Shown here piece by piece: positions 42,283 to 51,053 of a DNA stretch of 64,000 bases; the stretch's first letter is position 1, and every line of letters begins with the position of its first letter. The notes under the pieces were generated by a model, which was given only the letters and a program-made list of their open reading frames with translations, was not told the DNA's origin and searched no databases. This stretch comes from CBDESN01 sp965242495. GTDB lineage: Bacteria > Pseudomonadota > Alphaproteobacteria > MPNO01. Location: positions 992,001-1,056,000 of the forward strand of contig OZ251446.1 of assembly GCA_965242495.1 (NCBI GenBank), written 5' to 3'. The position numbers were made by a program, and so were the translations under genes.

Positions 42283-42741
42283 ATGGAGGTGCTCAACCCG
42301 CCGGGCTGGCCGCGGCCGGGCGGCTACGCCAACGGAATCGCCGCCGAGGGGCGGTTCGTGTTCGTCGCCGGCATGGTCGGCTGGAACCGCGACCGGCAGT
42401 TCGAGACCGACGACTTCGTAGGCCAGTTCCGCATCGCGCTCGAAAACGTCGTCGCCGTGCTCGCCGAGGGCGGGGCGCAACCGGAGCACGTGGTTCGCAT
42501 GACGGTCTACGTCACGGACCGGCGCGCCTATCTCGACCGGCTCGGCGAGGTCGGCGCGGCGTGGCGCGAGGTGATGGGCCGCAACTTCCCGGCCATGGCG
42601 GCGGTCGAGGTCTCCGGGCTGATGGAGGACCGCGCCAAGGTCGAAATCGAGACGACGGCCGTGGCGCCGGAACGACCCGCCGGCGAGACGCCGCGGGGTT
42701 CCCATCGCGCCGCGCGAGACGCGGCGACCGAGCTCCCGTAA
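42283..42741 (+). CDS. RidA-family protein
   Basis: 152 aa. RidA/YjgF fold: NPPGWPRPGGYANGIAAEGRFVFVAGMVGWN, FRIALENVVAVLAEGGAQPEHVVRMTVYVTD, and PAMAAVEVSGLMEDRAKVEIETTAV. The C-terminal 20 residues are a low-complexity extension. RidA-like genes are regular members of 2-aminobenzoyl-CoA clusters, where an enamine intermediate must be hydrolysed to release ammonia. It is divergent from the SDR-to-ligase operon. Start ATG 42283 after GAGGGAAGG. Confidence 0.88.
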   Translation: MEVLNPPGWPRPGGYANGIAAEGRFVFVAGMVGWNRDRQFETDDFVGQFRIALENVVAVLAEGGAQPEHVVRMTVYVTDRRAYLDRLGEVGAAWREVMGRNFPAMAAVEVSGLMEDRAKVEIETTAVAPERPAGETPRGSHRAARDAATELP

Positions 42742-42836
42742 GGCCGGGCCGGCCAGGGGAAACGCAGCGCGCGCGGCGATCGACGCCCGGCCGGCCCCGG
42801 CCCGGCGACTCCGACCGGCGGCCGGCGGCGCCCGTC

Positions 42837-45722
42837 TCACGGGGAGGTGCTCTTGCCGCCATGGACGGAGGGTTCGGCGCACCACTGCCGGCGCAGATTC
42901 GCCAGGGGGCCCAGAACCTCCGCCGGCAGTCCGAGCAGCTCGACCAGCAGCGCGCGGTCGAGGGCCTGCCGCGTCTCGTCCCGATACGCCTCGTTGGCCG
43001 GCAGCAGCGAAGCGTCCCGGAAGGAAGCGAACACGTCCCGCGCCTGCGCCAGCTGCCCCGCCGACAAGGAGCGCGGGTCGAGAACCGGGAGATCGGGCAG
43101 CCTGGAGATCGTCAACACCGACCGGCCCTGCTGTTGCCTCGACCCCGCCCACCAGAAGCCCATCAGCCCGAGGGTGCAGTTCGCCCACAACGCCATGACC
43201 TCCTCCCACCGGTCCTCGTCGGGCCGGAAGTTGGGCCAGGCGCGGCCGCCGAGGGCGGGTTCGGGCGTCAGACAGGCGGCGAGACTCTGGGAGTTCAGCT
43301 GGAAGTCGAGAGTAAAATGGAGCCGCGTCGCCGTCCGCCAAGCCGTCGCCGCGCGTTCGTCGCAACCGGGACGCGGTTCGCCTTCGCTTTCCGGCTCGAC
43401 GAGCAGCCGCCGTTCGCGCCCGGCGTCATGGCTCCACAGGATCGGATAACTGGGAACGCCGTGGACGGGAACGATCTTGAACGGTCCGCGGAACGGCGGT
43501 TCGCCGTCCTTCCGGTCGCCGACGTCGCGATCCAGCAACCCGCGCCGTCCCAGCCGGCCGAGAGGCACCATCGGCACGGCGTGGCGATCCGGATCGCGCG
43601 GCATCCGCAGCTCGCCCCGGCGCAACGCCATCATCGCGTCGGCGAGGGCGGACTCGCGCAGCCCGGCGCAGCCGCCTTCGCGCAGCGGGGCGCGGATGTA
43701 GCTTCCGAGGAGCTGATCGCCGGCGCGGATGCGCCCGGCGGTCGACGCCTCCGGCAGGCGAGCGACGATCCTGGCGGCTTCGGCCGCTTCCAGCAGGCCG
43801 GACGGGCGGCGGTGGAGGTTGACGAACAGCGCCCGCCCGTCCGGGCCGGGCGGCCCCCGCCGCTTCGTCGCCAGGATCAGGGCCTCGGCCATGCCGGTAT
43901 CGGCCGAGAAGGCGCGGTCGAGACTGCCGGCGGCGGCGATGGCGACGACCGCGACGTCCGTATAGCGGTCGGCGAGCAGGTCCCGGGCCGGTCGCCAGGA
44001 GGCGCCCTGCACGGCGGTGATGGGGAGCACCAGGGCGACCACCCCGCCCGGCTTCACCTTGGCGTGGGCGAGGTCGATGAAGTTGGAGGCGAGGCCGGCG
44101 TTGCCGTGGCCGGCCGGGCTGTCGAGCGCCTTCCGGATGCCGGCCAGCCGTTCCGACATGGCGCGTTGCTCCTCCCCGGTCGTGCGGAACCCGGCGAAGG
44201 ACGGGACGGGCACCTCGGCGGTCTCGTGGTTGGTCGGGCGGGTGAAGGGCGGATTCATGATCACCAGATCGACCGACTCGTGGGGCAGCTCGACGTCCTG
44301 GGTCTCGACGTCGCCCCGGGCCCCGCTGGTCCGGCGCTGGCCCGTCGGGAACAGGGAGCGGGTCTGCGTTGCGGCGATCAGGTCCAGGGAGCCGATGGCG
44401 ACGCCGCGGTCGCGCTCCGCCCCGGCGCCGGTCCCGTAGGGCATCGTGTAGACGCGCGTGTTGTCGAAGATCGCCGCGGGGTGGACGCTCGAAAGCTGCG
44501 AGGCGCAGAGATGCGCCGCCGCGGGCATGATGTCGGCCGCTACGATGGAGCGCTCGATCATCCGCCGGTGTATCTCGCCGTCGTCGCCGCCGGCGTGGCG
44601 GTATCGGCCGAGGACGGCGTGATACGCGGCGGACAGCAGCGTGCCCGTGCCGCAGGAGAGATCGGCGATGGAGAGGTCGGGATACGCCGGCAGGTCGCTC
44701 CAGTCGGCGTCGAGGCGGCTCACGGCCAGTTCGGCGAGCAGCGCGGCGCTGGACGGCAGGGTGTAGAAGGTCGCCAGGAACTTCCGGTCGACGATGAGGT
44801 TCTGGAACATCCTGCCCAACAGGTCGTGCCGGGTCGTCACGCCGATGCGGGCGAGCCGGTCCGCCGCTATGCTCAGGGCTTCGAGGACCTCCTGCACGGT
44901 GGCCGCGCGGATCGGCGCGAGAAGGTCCGAAGCCACCTTGAAGATCGGCCAGTAATTGACCTCGTCGAGAATGCGCCGCCAGGTGAGCAGCAGCGACAGC
45001 TGGAAGGGGCGGGACGGATCGGCGCGGAGTTCGTTGACGGACGGGATGCCGTGCGTCCCGGCGATCATCGCATGGAAGGTCAGCGCGTTGGCGATGATGG
45101 TCATCGCCATGCGGTCCGTCTGCTCGCCGCCGCGCTGGTTGAGGATGCGCCCCATTCTCCGTTCGATGTCGACGAAGCCGAGCGCGAAGGCGTCCCGCAT
45201 CGCCCTGGTCGCGATGCGGACGCCGTGTTCGAGTATCGACATGCCTTCCTGGACGAGGCGTTGGGACACCATCGCGTGCTCGATGCAGCGAACGACGTCG
45301 TCGACGCCGCCGGTGAGCCAGCCCGCCTCGGGCCAGCGCGTGGGCGCAGACGGGTCGCCGGAGAAGACGCAATAGCCGAAATCGGCGGCGGCGATCCGTT
45401 CGGCCAGGCGCGCCTGGCCGCGGCGGAGGGAATCCGGGATGCGGACCGCGATCGCTTGCTCGATCGGCTCGGGGGCCGCCAGCGGCGTCCGGCCGAGCCG
45501 CGCCTTGGCGTCGTCTTCGACGGTCGCCGCCGGGGCGTACTCGGTCTCGACCGCCACGGCCTGCGCGCCGGGCAGCTGGACCAGGATATCGGGCCGCAGC
45601 CGGGGATCCTCGGGAAAGACCCCGGTCCGTTCGACGCCGAGATGGTCCCGCCACAACGGATGCTTGCCGCGCAGAACCTCGGCGAAATGGCCGTTGAACG
45701 CGGCTTCGTTGGTGCGCGGCAT
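42837..45722 (-). CDS. Large orphan N6-adenine DNA methyltransferase
   Basis: 961 aa. SAM motif I is DLSCGTGTLL (about residue 354) and the catalytic motif IV is DLVIMNPPF (490-493), an Eco57I/type I HsdM-like order, with the VKPGGVVALVLPITA strand after it. The N-terminal 1-120 contains RPDILVQL (44-50) and VAVETEY (57-62), which looks like a PD-(D/E)XK-type core with E-T-E in place of D/E-x-K. The C-terminus ends in a probable target-recognition part (ISRLPDLPVLDPRSL). No restriction, helicase or BREX/DISARM gene is adjacent; the neighbours are a RidA gene and liv genes. It may be a type IIG-like enzyme or a solitary methylase. Confidence 0.85.
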   Translation of the reverse strand: MPRTNEAAFNGHFAEVLRGKHPLWRDHLGVERTGVFPEDPRLRPDILVQLPGAQAVAVETEYAPAATVEDDAKARLGRTPLAAPEPIEQAIAVRIPDSLRRGQARLAERIAAADFGYCVFSGDPSAPTRWPEAGWLTGGVDDVVRCIEHAMVSQRLVQEGMSILEHGVRIATRAMRDAFALGFVDIERRMGRILNQRGGEQTDRMAMTIIANALTFHAMIAGTHGIPSVNELRADPSRPFQLSLLLTWRRILDEVNYWPIFKVASDLLAPIRAATVQEVLEALSIAADRLARIGVTTRHDLLGRMFQNLIVDRKFLATFYTLPSSAALLAELAVSRLDADWSDLPAYPDLSIADLSCGTGTLLSAAYHAVLGRYRHAGGDDGEIHRRMIERSIVAADIMPAAAHLCASQLSSVHPAAIFDNTRVYTMPYGTGAGAERDRGVAIGSLDLIAATQTRSLFPTGQRRTSGARGDVETQDVELPHESVDLVIMNPPFTRPTNHETAEVPVPSFAGFRTTGEEQRAMSERLAGIRKALDSPAGHGNAGLASNFIDLAHAKVKPGGVVALVLPITAVQGASWRPARDLLADRYTDVAVVAIAAAGSLDRAFSADTGMAEALILATKRRGPPGPDGRALFVNLHRRPSGLLEAAEAARIVARLPEASTAGRIRAGDQLLGSYIRAPLREGGCAGLRESALADAMMALRRGELRMPRDPDRHAVPMVPLGRLGRRGLLDRDVGDRKDGEPPFRGPFKIVPVHGVPSYPILWSHDAGRERRLLVEPESEGEPRPGCDERAATAWRTATRLHFTLDFQLNSQSLAACLTPEPALGGRAWPNFRPDEDRWEEVMALWANCTLGLMGFWWAGSRQQQGRSVLTISRLPDLPVLDPRSLSAGQLAQARDVFASFRDASLLPANEAYRDETRQALDRALLVELLGLPAEVLGPLANLRRQWCAEPSVHGGKSTSP

Positions 45723-45775
45723 TGGATCGTGCGGCCGGGTTGCGGAGCCGGGTTATAGCATGGCCGCGGCCGGCG

Positions 45776-47089
45776 TCAGCGCCGGCGCGCCTCGGGAAGC
45801 AGTCCGCGCGGGTTGAAGCGCATCACCACCAGCAGGATCAGCCCCATCACGACGAGCCGCAGATAGGAGGCGCTCTTGGTCAGATGGGCGCGCAAGGGAC
45901 TGTCCTCGGCGAGGCCGGCGGCGGCGGCGTCCGCCAGCCACAGCGCCGCCGGCTCGACCTCCACCCAGGCGAACCAGACCAGGAAGCCGCCGAGCACCGC
46001 CCCCCAGTTGTTGCCCGAGCCGCCGACCAGAACCATGATCCAGATCAGGAAGGTGAAGCGCAGCGGGTTGTAGGAGCCCGGCGTGAACTGGCCGTCGAGC
46101 GTCGTCAGCATCGCCCCGGCGACGCCGATCACCGCGGCGCCGAGGACGAAGACCTGGAGATGGCGCCGCTTCACGTCCTTGCCCATCGCTTCCGCCGCTT
46201 CCTCGTTGTCGCGGATGGCGCGCATCATGCGGCCCCAGGGCGAGTTCAGCGCGCGTTCGGACAGGAAGACGACCACCGCCAGCACCAGGACGAAGAGCCC
46301 GGCGTAGCAGAGCTTCACGAACAGGCTCGACGCCGGGACCGGGCCGGTCCCGAGCCATGCGGCGAATTCCACGAACCAGCCGCTGGCCTGGAGATCGACC
46401 TCGTAGGGCACCGGCCGCGGCAGGCCGGTCACGTTCTTCACCCCCCGCGCCAACCAGTCCTCGTTCTTGAGGATGGCGACGACGATCTCGGAGATGCCCA
46501 GCGTCGCGATGGCGAAATAGTCGGCGCGAAGCCCGAGCGCCACCTTGCCGACCAGCCAGGCGGCGCCGGCGGCGAACGCGCCGCCCACCGCCCAGGACAG
46601 GACGATCGGCAGGCCGAGACCGCCGAGATAGCCCGTCGTGGCGCTGTCCACGCGCTCGATCGCCGCCACCGCCGGGTCGAAGAACAACCGGACGAGGAAA
46701 TACCCGCCGACGATCAGGAGCCACGTCGCCGCCGCGCGCGGCCAGCCGCGCCGCATCCGCCGCCGGGCGAGGGCGACGGCCAGCGCCGTTGCGGCCAAGG
46801 CCAGCAGGGCGTAGCCGACGCCCGCCCCGCCGGCGGCCCAGGCGGCGGCGACCGGGGTCTTCGAGACCAGCACCCCGGCCAGCCCGCCCAGGGCGGCGAA
46901 GCCGACGACGCCGAAGTTGGGGAGTCCGGCGTAGCCCCACTGCATGTTGAGCCCCAGGGCCATGATCGCCGAGATCAGGCACAGGTTGACGACCGAGAGG
47001 CTCACCGCCCAGGACTGGCCGAAGCCCACCGCGGCCACCAGCAGGGCCATCGCCGCGAACGCCGCGGGGGCGCGCAAGCCGCCGCTCAC
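45776..47089 (-). CDS. livM: Branched-chain-type ABC permease LivM
   Basis: 437 aa, membrane protein with about 10-11 segments. The family core is INLCLISAIMALGLNMQWGYAGLPNFG-like (here VNLCLISAIMALGLNMQWG) near the N-terminus and the ATPase-contact loop SPWGRMMRAIRDNEEAAEAMGKDV. It carries inserted segments that make it longer than the usual 320-420 aa. Start overlaps the livH stop by 4 nt. Substrates of this class include amino acids, amides, urea and aromatic acids. Confidence 0.93.
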   Translation of the reverse strand: MSGGLRAPAAFAAMALLVAAVGFGQSWAVSLSVVNLCLISAIMALGLNMQWGYAGLPNFGVVGFAALGGLAGVLVSKTPVAAAWAAGGAGVGYALLALAATALAVALARRRMRRGWPRAAATWLLIVGGYFLVRLFFDPAVAAIERVDSATTGYLGGLGLPIVLSWAVGGAFAAGAAWLVGKVALGLRADYFAIATLGISEIVVAILKNEDWLARGVKNVTGLPRPVPYEVDLQASGWFVEFAAWLGTGPVPASSLFVKLCYAGLFVLVLAVVVFLSERALNSPWGRMMRAIRDNEEAAEAMGKDVKRRHLQVFVLGAAVIGVAGAMLTTLDGQFTPGSYNPLRFTFLIWIMVLVGGSGNNWGAVLGGFLVWFAWVEVEPAALWLADAAAAGLAEDSPLRAHLTKSASYLRLVVMGLILLVVMRFNPRGLLPEARRR

Positions 47090-48099
47090 AGCGTCTGCCC
47101 CCGGAAGATGCCGGTCGGGCGCAGCAGGAGGACCACCACCAGGATGACGAAGGAGACCGCGAACTTGTATTCGGTGCCCAGCAGCTGCGCGAGACCGTCG
47201 GGCTCCCAGCCTTCGGGCAGCAGGTAGCGCAGGAACTTGCGATAGGCGTAGGTCACGGCGACTTCGGAGAAGGCGACGACGAAGCCGCCGGCGATCGCCC
47301 CCAGCGGCCGCCCGATGCCGCCGACGATCGCGGCCGCGAAGATGGGCAGCAGCAGCTGGAAGTAGGTGAACGGCTTGAAGCTCTTGTCCAGGCCGTACAA
47401 CGTCCCGGCGACGACCGCGAGCGCCGATGCGATCAACCAGGCGTGCAGCACCACCCGGTCGGGGTCGATGCCCGACAGGAGGGCCAGGTCCTCGTTGTCC
47501 GAATAGGCGCGCATCGCCTTGCCGGCGCGCGACCTCTGGAGGAACCAGAACAGCGCGGCGACCGCGGCGACGGCCACCGCCAGCGTCAGCCCCTGGGACA
47601 GCTTGATCGACAGCCCCTCGCCCAGGCCGGTCGCCGTCTTGAACTCCCGCGCCTTGAGCAGGAACCGCGCGCCGTCCGAGAAATAGCGGTCGTCGGGGCC
47701 GATGACGAAGCGCACGACGCCGTTCAGCACGAACATCACGCCGACCGAGGCGACGATGAAGATCGCGGGGGCGCTGCGGGCGCGGCGGTGGAAGCGATAG
47801 ACGAAGCGGTCCGCCAGCAGGTTCGCCGCGACGGCGGCGGCGACGCCGATGGGCAGGGCCAGCAGGGCCGTGGGCAGCGGCGCGATGCCGATCCCCATGT
47901 CCGCGAGCTGCCAGGTGGCCAGCACCACGACCATGGCGCCGAAGGCCATCAGATCGCCATGGGCGAAGTTGGCGAAGCGCAGGATGCCGAAGATCAACGT
48001 GACGCCGAGCGCGCCGAGCGCCAGCTGCGAACCGTAGCTCAGCGCCGGCACGAGGACGAAGTTGGACAGGAGGACGAGGGCGTCGAGGGCTTCCGTCAT
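47086..48099 (-). CDS. livH: Branched-chain-type ABC permease LivH
   Basis: 337 aa, about eight membrane segments. The LivH core LALGALGVTLIFGILRFANFAHGDLMAFGA and the EAA-like loop RSRAGKAMRAYSDNEDLALLSGID are clear; GGIGRPLGAIAGGFVVAFSE is the typical C-terminal helix. It forms the channel with LivM. Located 3 nt after livF, 4-nt overlap with livM. Confidence 0.94.
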   Translation of the reverse strand: MTEALDALVLLSNFVLVPALSYGSQLALGALGVTLIFGILRFANFAHGDLMAFGAMVVVLATWQLADMGIGIAPLPTALLALPIGVAAAVAANLLADRFVYRFHRRARSAPAIFIVASVGVMFVLNGVVRFVIGPDDRYFSDGARFLLKAREFKTATGLGEGLSIKLSQGLTLAVAVAAVAALFWFLQRSRAGKAMRAYSDNEDLALLSGIDPDRVVLHAWLIASALAVVAGTLYGLDKSFKPFTYFQLLLPIFAAAIVGGIGRPLGAIAGGFVVAFSEVAVTYAYRKFLRYLLPEGWEPDGLAQLLGTEYKFAVSFVILVVVLLLRPTGIFRGQTL

Positions 48100-48102
48100 C
48101 GG

Positions 48103-48807
48103 TCAGCCGCCGAGGAAGGCGCGCCGCACCTCGAGATCGGCCAGCAGCGCCTCGCCGCTGTCGGTGAAGCGGTTGCGGCCCATGACCAGGACGTACCCCT
48201 TGTCGGCGATGGCCAGAGCCTTGGTCGCGTTCTGCTCGACCATCAGGACGGCGACGCCGCCGTCGCGGATCTGCAGGATGCGGTCGAACAGGTCGTCCAT
48301 CACCAGAGGCGAGACGCCGGCGGTGGGCTCGTCGAGCATCAACGCGCCGGGCCGGGTCATCAGCGCGCGCGCCACCGCGACCTGCTGGCGCTGGCCGCCG
48401 GAAAGCTCTCCCGCCGCCTGCCGGCGCTTCTCCTTCAACGCCGGAAACAGGTCGAAGACCTCGGCCATGGTGTCCCGGGCGTCGTCGTCGCGCAGATAGG
48501 CGCCCATTTCGAGGTTCTCCTCGACGGTCATCCCGGCGAAGACGTTGCGCGTCTGCGGCACGAAGGCCATCCCCCGGGGGACGCGCGCCTGCGGGCTGAG
48601 CGCGGTGATGTCCTCGCCGTCGAGGCGCACCCGGCCCGCGCGCAGCCGCAGCATCCCGAAGATCGCCCGCATGGCGGTGGACTTCCCGGCCCCGTTGGGT
48701 CCGACGATCACCGCGACCTCGCCCCGGTCCACCGCGATCGTGCAGTCGTGGATGACGTCTGCGCCGCCATACCCGCCGGTCATGCGCTCGCCGACGAGAA
48801 AGCTCAC
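48103..48807 (-). CDS. livF: Branched-chain-type ABC ATPase LivF
   Basis: 234 aa from a GTG that overlaps the livG stop by 4 nt (GTGA). Walker A VGPNGAGKST, Q-loop FVPQTRNVFAGMTVEENLEMGAYL, signature LSGGQRQQVAVARAL, Walker B LMLDEPTAG, and MVEQNATKAL (H-loop replaced by the LivF-typical EQN). An alternative ATG lies 8 codons downstream. Cytosolic, acts with LivG. Confidence 0.93.
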   Translation of the reverse strand: MSFLVGERMTGGYGGADVIHDCTIAVDRGEVAVIVGPNGAGKSTAMRAIFGMLRLRAGRVRLDGEDITALSPQARVPRGMAFVPQTRNVFAGMTVEENLEMGAYLRDDDARDTMAEVFDLFPALKEKRRQAAGELSGGQRQQVAVARALMTRPGALMLDEPTAGVSPLVMDDLFDRILQIRDGGVAVLMVEQNATKALAIADKGYVLVMGRNRFTDSGEALLADLEVRRAFLGG

Positions 48808-49586
48808 GCCCGCCCCGCGGCGTCGCGCCTGCGGCCGGCGCCGAGATAGGCGGCGATGACCTGCTTGTCGGTCAGCACCTTCTCGACGCCGCCCTGCGCG
48901 AGCACGGCGCCTTCGACCATCGCGATCACCGGATCGCACAGGCGGGCGACGAAGGCCATGTCGTGCTCGATCAGGCAGAAGGTGCAGCCCCGCTCCCGGT
49001 TGATGCGGAGGATCGAGTCGCCGACCGTCTTGAGCAGCGTCCGGTTGATCCCCGCGCCCACCTCGTCGAGGAAGACGATCCGGGCGTCGACCATCATCGT
49101 CCGGCCCAGCTCCAGGAGTTTCTTCTGCCCGCCGGACAGATCGCTCGCCGGCGAGTCGGCGAGGTCGGCGAGGCCGAGGAACTCGGCGACCTCCTCCGCC
49201 TTGCGGCGGATCGCGGCGTCCTCGGCGCGGACCCTGCGGCGTCCGAACCAGGCGGTCGCCAGCCTCTCGCCGGCCTGCCCCCCCGGCACCACCATCAGGT
49301 TCTCGAGCACCGAGAGGGTCGGGAATTCGTGCGCGATCTGGAAGCTGCGCAGGACGCCCAGGCGAAACAGGTCGTGCGGGGCGAGGCCGGTCACGTCGCG
49401 GCCTTGCAGATACACCCGCCCCCGCGTCGGCGGGAAGACGCCGCAGACGACGTTGAACAGCACCGACTTGCCGGCGCCGTTGGGTCCGATCAGGCCGGTG
49501 ATCGAGCCTTCGGCGATCTCCAGGCTGGCGCCGTTCAGGGCCCGCAGGCCGTCGAAGTCCTTGTGTACGTCCACGACCCGGAGCAT
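48804..49586 (-). CDS. livG: Branched-chain-type ABC ATPase LivG
   Basis: 260 aa. Walker A IGPNGAGKSVLFN (V instead of the usual T at its end), signature LSGGQKKLLELGRTMM, Walker B IVFLDEVGAGIN, H-loop CLIEHDMAF. The VFPPTRGRVYLQGRDVTGLAPHDLFRLGVLRSFQ region is typical of LivG. Starts 84 nt after livK and overlaps livF. Confidence 0.94.
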   Translation of the reverse strand: MLRVVDVHKDFDGLRALNGASLEIAEGSITGLIGPNGAGKSVLFNVVCGVFPPTRGRVYLQGRDVTGLAPHDLFRLGVLRSFQIAHEFPTLSVLENLMVVPGGQAGERLATAWFGRRRVRAEDAAIRRKAEEVAEFLGLADLADSPASDLSGGQKKLLELGRTMMVDARIVFLDEVGAGINRTLLKTVGDSILRINRERGCTFCLIEHDMAFVARLCDPVIAMVEGAVLAQGGVEKVLTDKQVIAAYLGAGRRRDAAGRA

Positions 49587-49670
49587 GGCGCGCGGACCCG
49601 GCGCGGCGCGGCGCGGACCCGGCGAAGGCGCGCCGGGGCCGCGCCGCGTCGGCGCCGGTGGAAGTCGGCG

Positions 49671-50870
49671 CTAGTGGAAGCGGACCGTCTCGAAGGCCTG
49701 GTTCTTGACCTCGACCTCGCGGTAGACGCCCATGACCTCGCCCACCTTGGTCAGCTCGACCGCGGTCGCGCCGACATAGTCCACGTCGCCGCCCGAAGCC
49801 AGGATGCGCAGCGCCTTGGCCAGTTCGCCCGGCATGATCTTCTCGCCCGGCGCGTTGGCCACCTGCATGATCTTGGGCTGGATGGCGGCGCGCTCGCTGG
49901 AGCCGGCCGCCTGCATCGCCAGCATGATCAGCGCCGCGGCGTCGTAGGACTCGCCGATGAACGGGCCGTCGGCGTCCTTGAGGCCGCGGGCGGCGGCGAG
50001 TTCGGCGAACATCTTGAGGCCCGGCGAATCGGAGCCCGGCACCGTGCCGAAGGCGCCGTTCAGATCGGCGCCGATGCTCTTGGTCAGGGATTCCCCGATC
50101 ATGCCGTCGGCGAGGACGAAGCTGTCGAACGCGCCGGTGTCGAGCGCGGTCTGGATGATGCCCTTGCCGCCCTGGTCGAGATAGCCGAACACCGCCAGAT
50201 GCTTCGCGCCGGACGCGGCGAGCGCGCCGACCTCCGCCGCGTAGTCGCCCTTGCCGTCCTCGTGGCCGGCCGAGATCTCGATCTTGCCGCCGCCGGCTTC
50301 GAAGGCGTCGCCGAAGCTGGAGGCCAGCCCCTTGCCGTAGTCGTTGTTGGTGTAGGTGACGGCGAGGCTGCGGATGCCGCGCTGCTTGACGACCTGCGCC
50401 AGCACCTGGCCCTGACGGGCGTCGGAGGGCGAGGTGCGGAAGAAGTAGCCCTTGTCGGCGATGGTGGTCAGCGCCGGCGAGGTGGCCGACGGCGAAACGA
50501 TGACGACGCCGTTGGGCACGGCGACGTTGTTGGTGATGGCGATGGTGACGCCGGAGCAGTCGGCGCCCAGGATCGCGGCCACGGAGTCGGAGGTGACCAG
50601 CCGTTCGGCGGCCGCGGTCGCGGCGGCGGAGTCGACGCAGGTCGAATCCGCCCGCACCGGAACGACGGTCTTGCCGCCGAGGAGCAGTTTCGACTCCGAC
50701 GCCTCCTTCATCGCCAGCTCGGCGGCGTCGGCCATCGGCGGCGTGAGCGACTCGATCGGCCCGGTGAAGCCGAGAATCACGCCGATCTTGATCTCATGGC
50801 CGTCCGCATGCGCCGCCGGCGCCAGACCGAGGCAGAGGGCCGCGAGTGCGAGGCTTGCCAGTGTCTTCAT
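49671..50870 (-). CDS. Periplasmic substrate-binding protein LivK type
   Basis: 399 aa with a signal peptide (MKTLASLALAALCLGLAPAAHADG; cleavage about residue 23). The Peripla_BP_6 fold follows: IKIGVILGFTGPIESLTPPMADAAELAMKEA, VVIVSPSATSPALT, and NDYGKGLASSFGDAFEAGGG. The two internal cysteines (STCVDS and ADCSG) may form a disulfide. The ligand may be an amide, amino acid or aromatic acid; the catabolic setting favours an aromatic or amino compound, as inference. ATG 50870 is the better start; the frame opens 11 codons earlier. Confidence 0.92.
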   Translation of the reverse strand: MKTLASLALAALCLGLAPAAHADGHEIKIGVILGFTGPIESLTPPMADAAELAMKEASESKLLLGGKTVVPVRADSTCVDSAAATAAAERLVTSDSVAAILGADCSGVTIAITNNVAVPNGVVIVSPSATSPALTTIADKGYFFRTSPSDARQGQVLAQVVKQRGIRSLAVTYTNNDYGKGLASSFGDAFEAGGGKIEISAGHEDGKGDYAAEVGALAASGAKHLAVFGYLDQGGKGIIQTALDTGAFDSFVLADGMIGESLTKSIGADLNGAFGTVPGSDSPGLKMFAELAAARGLKDADGPFIGESYDAAALIMLAMQAAGSSERAAIQPKIMQVANAPGEKIMPGELAKALRILASGGDVDYVGATAVELTKVGEVMGVYREVEVKNQAFETVRFH

Positions 50871-50934
50871 GATCCGCTCTTCCCTTTCGTTCGTTCGCTC
50901 CATCCGGGCGTCCGCTCCCTGCGGGCCGCCCGGC

Positions 50935-50963
50935 CCCGGCGGCGCGGCGCCCGCGCCGCCGGG
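50935..50963 (-). terminator. 12-bp GC hairpin between ubiD-like gene and livK
   Basis: CCCGGCGGCGCG (50935-50946) pairs perfectly with CGCGCCGCCGGG (50952-50963) around a 5-nt loop. It lies about 90 nt after the end of the UbiD gene and 65 nt before the livK start, both on the minus strand. With no U-tract it is only a weak candidate for a terminator or mRNA-stabilising stem. Confidence 0.4.
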
Positions 50964-51053
50964 AAGGTAATGCGGCGCCGGGCCGGAATCAAGCGGCGCC
51001 CGCCCGCCGGGCGGGCCGCCGCGAGCGCGCTCCGGGGCGGCGCGCGCGGGTCG

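Noticed and set aside
45776..50870. Liv operon as part of the defence or methyltransferase unit because of adjacency
   Set aside because: All five genes are standard transport components with tight internal coupling; adjacency to the methyltransferase looks incidental.
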